A stretch of 6,049 nucleotides of DNA from Frankiales bacterium. Its GTDB lineage: Bacteria; Actinomycetota; Actinomycetes; Mycobacteriales; SCTD01. Made by a program: the position numbers and the translations under genes. Shown one piece after another: positions 5,295-6,049 of the stretch (positions within the stretch are counted from its first letter, which is position 1; every line of letters starts with the position of its first letter). The stretch is taken from the NCBI GenBank assembly GCA_025966295.1, contig JAOPVD010000134.1, positions 1-6,049 on the forward strand, in the 5' to 3' direction. The notes under the pieces are model-generated. The model was given only the letters and a program-made list of their open reading frames with translations. It had not been told where the DNA came from and ran no database searches.

Positions 5295-5546
5295 TCAGAG
5301 CCCTTGCTCAGGGGTCGGGTTGCCCTTGACACGCTGCAGGAACGCCGCGACGGCCTCGCTGGACGGCGACGCTGCCGCCGTGTTCTCGTCTTGCAGCTGG
5401 GCGTAGACCTCGGCCCGGTGCACCTGGACCTCCGGCGGCGCCTGGATCCCGATCCGGACGCTGTCGCCCTTGATCTCGAGCACCGTGACGATGACGTCGT
5501 TGCCGATGGTGATGCTCTGCTGGGGACGGCGGGTGAGAACGAGCAC
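5295..5546 (-). CDS. csrA: Translational regulator CsrA (RsmA family)
   Basis: An 83-residue protein matching CsrA along its core: M-L-V-L-T-R-R start, S-I-T-I-G (11-15), V-R-I-G-I-Q-A-P (30-37) and V-H-R-A-E-V-Y (42-48). The RNA-binding positions L4, R6-R7 and R44 are kept. CsrA dimers bind GGA motifs in mRNA leaders and usually block translation; in flagellated Gram-positives the main target is flagellin mRNA. The roughly 28-residue tail beyond the common core (about 56-83) fits Gram-positive CsrA proteins, whose C-terminus takes part in FliW binding. The start is a GTG at 5546 with an AAGGGA Shine-Dalgarno region 8 nt upstream. The gene lies 61 nt after fliW on the same strand, probably in one transcript with the flagellar genes to the right. 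The AGGGA in the leader also fits the ANGGA core of a CsrA site, so autoregulation is possible but unproven. Confidence 0.95.
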   Translation of the reverse strand: MLVLTRRPQQSITIGNDVIVTVLEIKGDSVRIGIQAPPEVQVHRAEVYAQLQDENTAAASPSSEAVAAFLQRVKGNPTPEQGL

Positions 5547-5607
5547 GCGCGGGTTCCCTTTCGATGGGCCGGAGTCTCAGGATAGGCGGGGTGGTGCGCG
5601 GGGCGCC

Positions 5608-6018
5608 TCAGCCGCCGATCAGGGGAGCGCGGAGCGGGAAGTCCTGCCCGTTGAGCACGATCTGCGCGGCGTGCCTGGTCCGCTGGTTCACGACGAGGGG
5701 GGCCAGCAGGTTGGCGGTCGCGTCCTCGGGGCGCTGGCCGAGCGTGACCACGAGCAGCACCAGCGCCTCCTCCGCGTCCCGCAGGTCCAGCCGCGAGACC
5801 GACACGTCGTCGAGCAGCGGCGCGTAGTCGGAGAAGAACGGGGCCGGAGCCACGACCACGAAGTCAGGGCTCGCGTCGTCAGCGGACTGCAGCTCGAAAG
5901 CGCCACCGCCGGACTCGACGAGGACGAAGCGCCGCGCGTCGGGGAAGCCGACGAGGCCGGTCTCGAACAGCAGGTACGGACTCGTCGTCGGCCCCGCATC
6001 GGTCTGGGTGACAGTCAT
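5608..6018 (-). CDS. fliW: Flagellar assembly factor FliW
   Basis: A 136-residue cytosolic protein matching FliW: G-L-V-G-F-P at 21-26, a central D-F-V-V-V-A-P (52-58), and the conserved C-terminal block A-N-L-L-A-P-L-V-V-N (102-111) followed by A-Q-I-V-L (118-122) and F-P-L-R-A-P-L (127-133). Its length is close to the family norm. FliW is the CsrA antagonist: it binds flagellin, and when flagellin is exported the freed FliW binds CsrA and relieves repression of flagellin translation. The ATG at 6018 has GAGG 8 nt upstream. It precedes csrA and probably follows flgL by 15 bp, an order seen in many Gram-positive flagellar clusters. Confidence 0.95.
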   Translation of the reverse strand: MTVTQTDAGPTTSPYLLFETGLVGFPDARRFVLVESGGGAFELQSADDASPDFVVVAPAPFFSDYAPLLDDVSVSRLDLRDAEEALVLLVVTLGQRPEDATANLLAPLVVNQRTRHAAQIVLNGQDFPLRAPLIGG

Positions 6019-6033
6019 GATCGCAGCCTCATC

Positions 6034-6049
6034 TCAGCTCAGGAACGCC
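6034..6049 (-). CDS. flgL: Probable last codons of flagellar hook-filament junction protein FlgL
   Basis: Only the end is visible: on the minus strand, codons A-F-L-S then TGA at 6036-6034, 15 bp before the fliW start. FlgL proteins commonly end in a motif like S-L-L-x-F-L-x, and flgL is the usual gene before fliW in Gram-positive clusters. Four residues are far too few for proof. Another frame (V-P-E-L-R then TGA) is also open here, so the call rests mostly on gene order. Confidence 0.4.

Overview
The window is high-GC DNA with the codon use, GTG starts and gene families of a flagellated actinobacterium (a Nocardioides/Kineosporia/Actinoplanes-like organism would fit). The genus cannot be fixed from the sequence. 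The clearest lineage clue is a fliW-csrA pair, probably downstream of flgL, next to soluble two-component genes. No insertion sequences, tRNAs, rRNAs or CRISPR repeats were seen.

Layout. (1) 1-54, minus: first 18 codons of a zinc-dependent alcohol/formaldehyde dehydrogenase that runs off the left edge. (2) 55-292: divergent intergenic region with the dehydrogenase RBS and a 15-bp palindrome. (3) 293-646, plus: small exported PepSY-like protein, followed by a long hairpin at 657-694 that separates it from the convergent gene. (4) 706-1899, minus: response regulator with a receiver domain, an HD-GYP-like domain that has lost every metal-ligand motif, and a C-terminal extension. (5) 1900-2087: divergent regulatory region with two outward-facing elements of the flagellar sigma factor (FliA) type, both with a 16-nt spacer, embedded in an imperfect inverted repeat. 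(6) 2088-5279, plus: a tight operon of a soluble GAF-PAS histidine kinase, a receiver-HDOD response regulator (overlapping the kinase by one base) and a CheY-like single receiver. (7) 5295-6049, minus: csrA, fliW and what is probably the last codons of flgL, converging on the operon with 15 bp between stop codons.

How it may work together. One soluble kinase is encoded with three receiver proteins. Two of them carry HD-superfamily outputs without catalytic residues, so they probably act by binding rather than by hydrolysis. If the two FliA-type elements are real, the module is switched on late in flagellar assembly, with flagellin. FliW and CsrA next door form the known switch that couples flagellin level to flagellin translation. 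The inferred picture is a motility-linked signalling module beside the flagellar genes. Its output, and any link to cyclic-di-GMP, chemotaxis or CsrA, cannot be read from the sequence.
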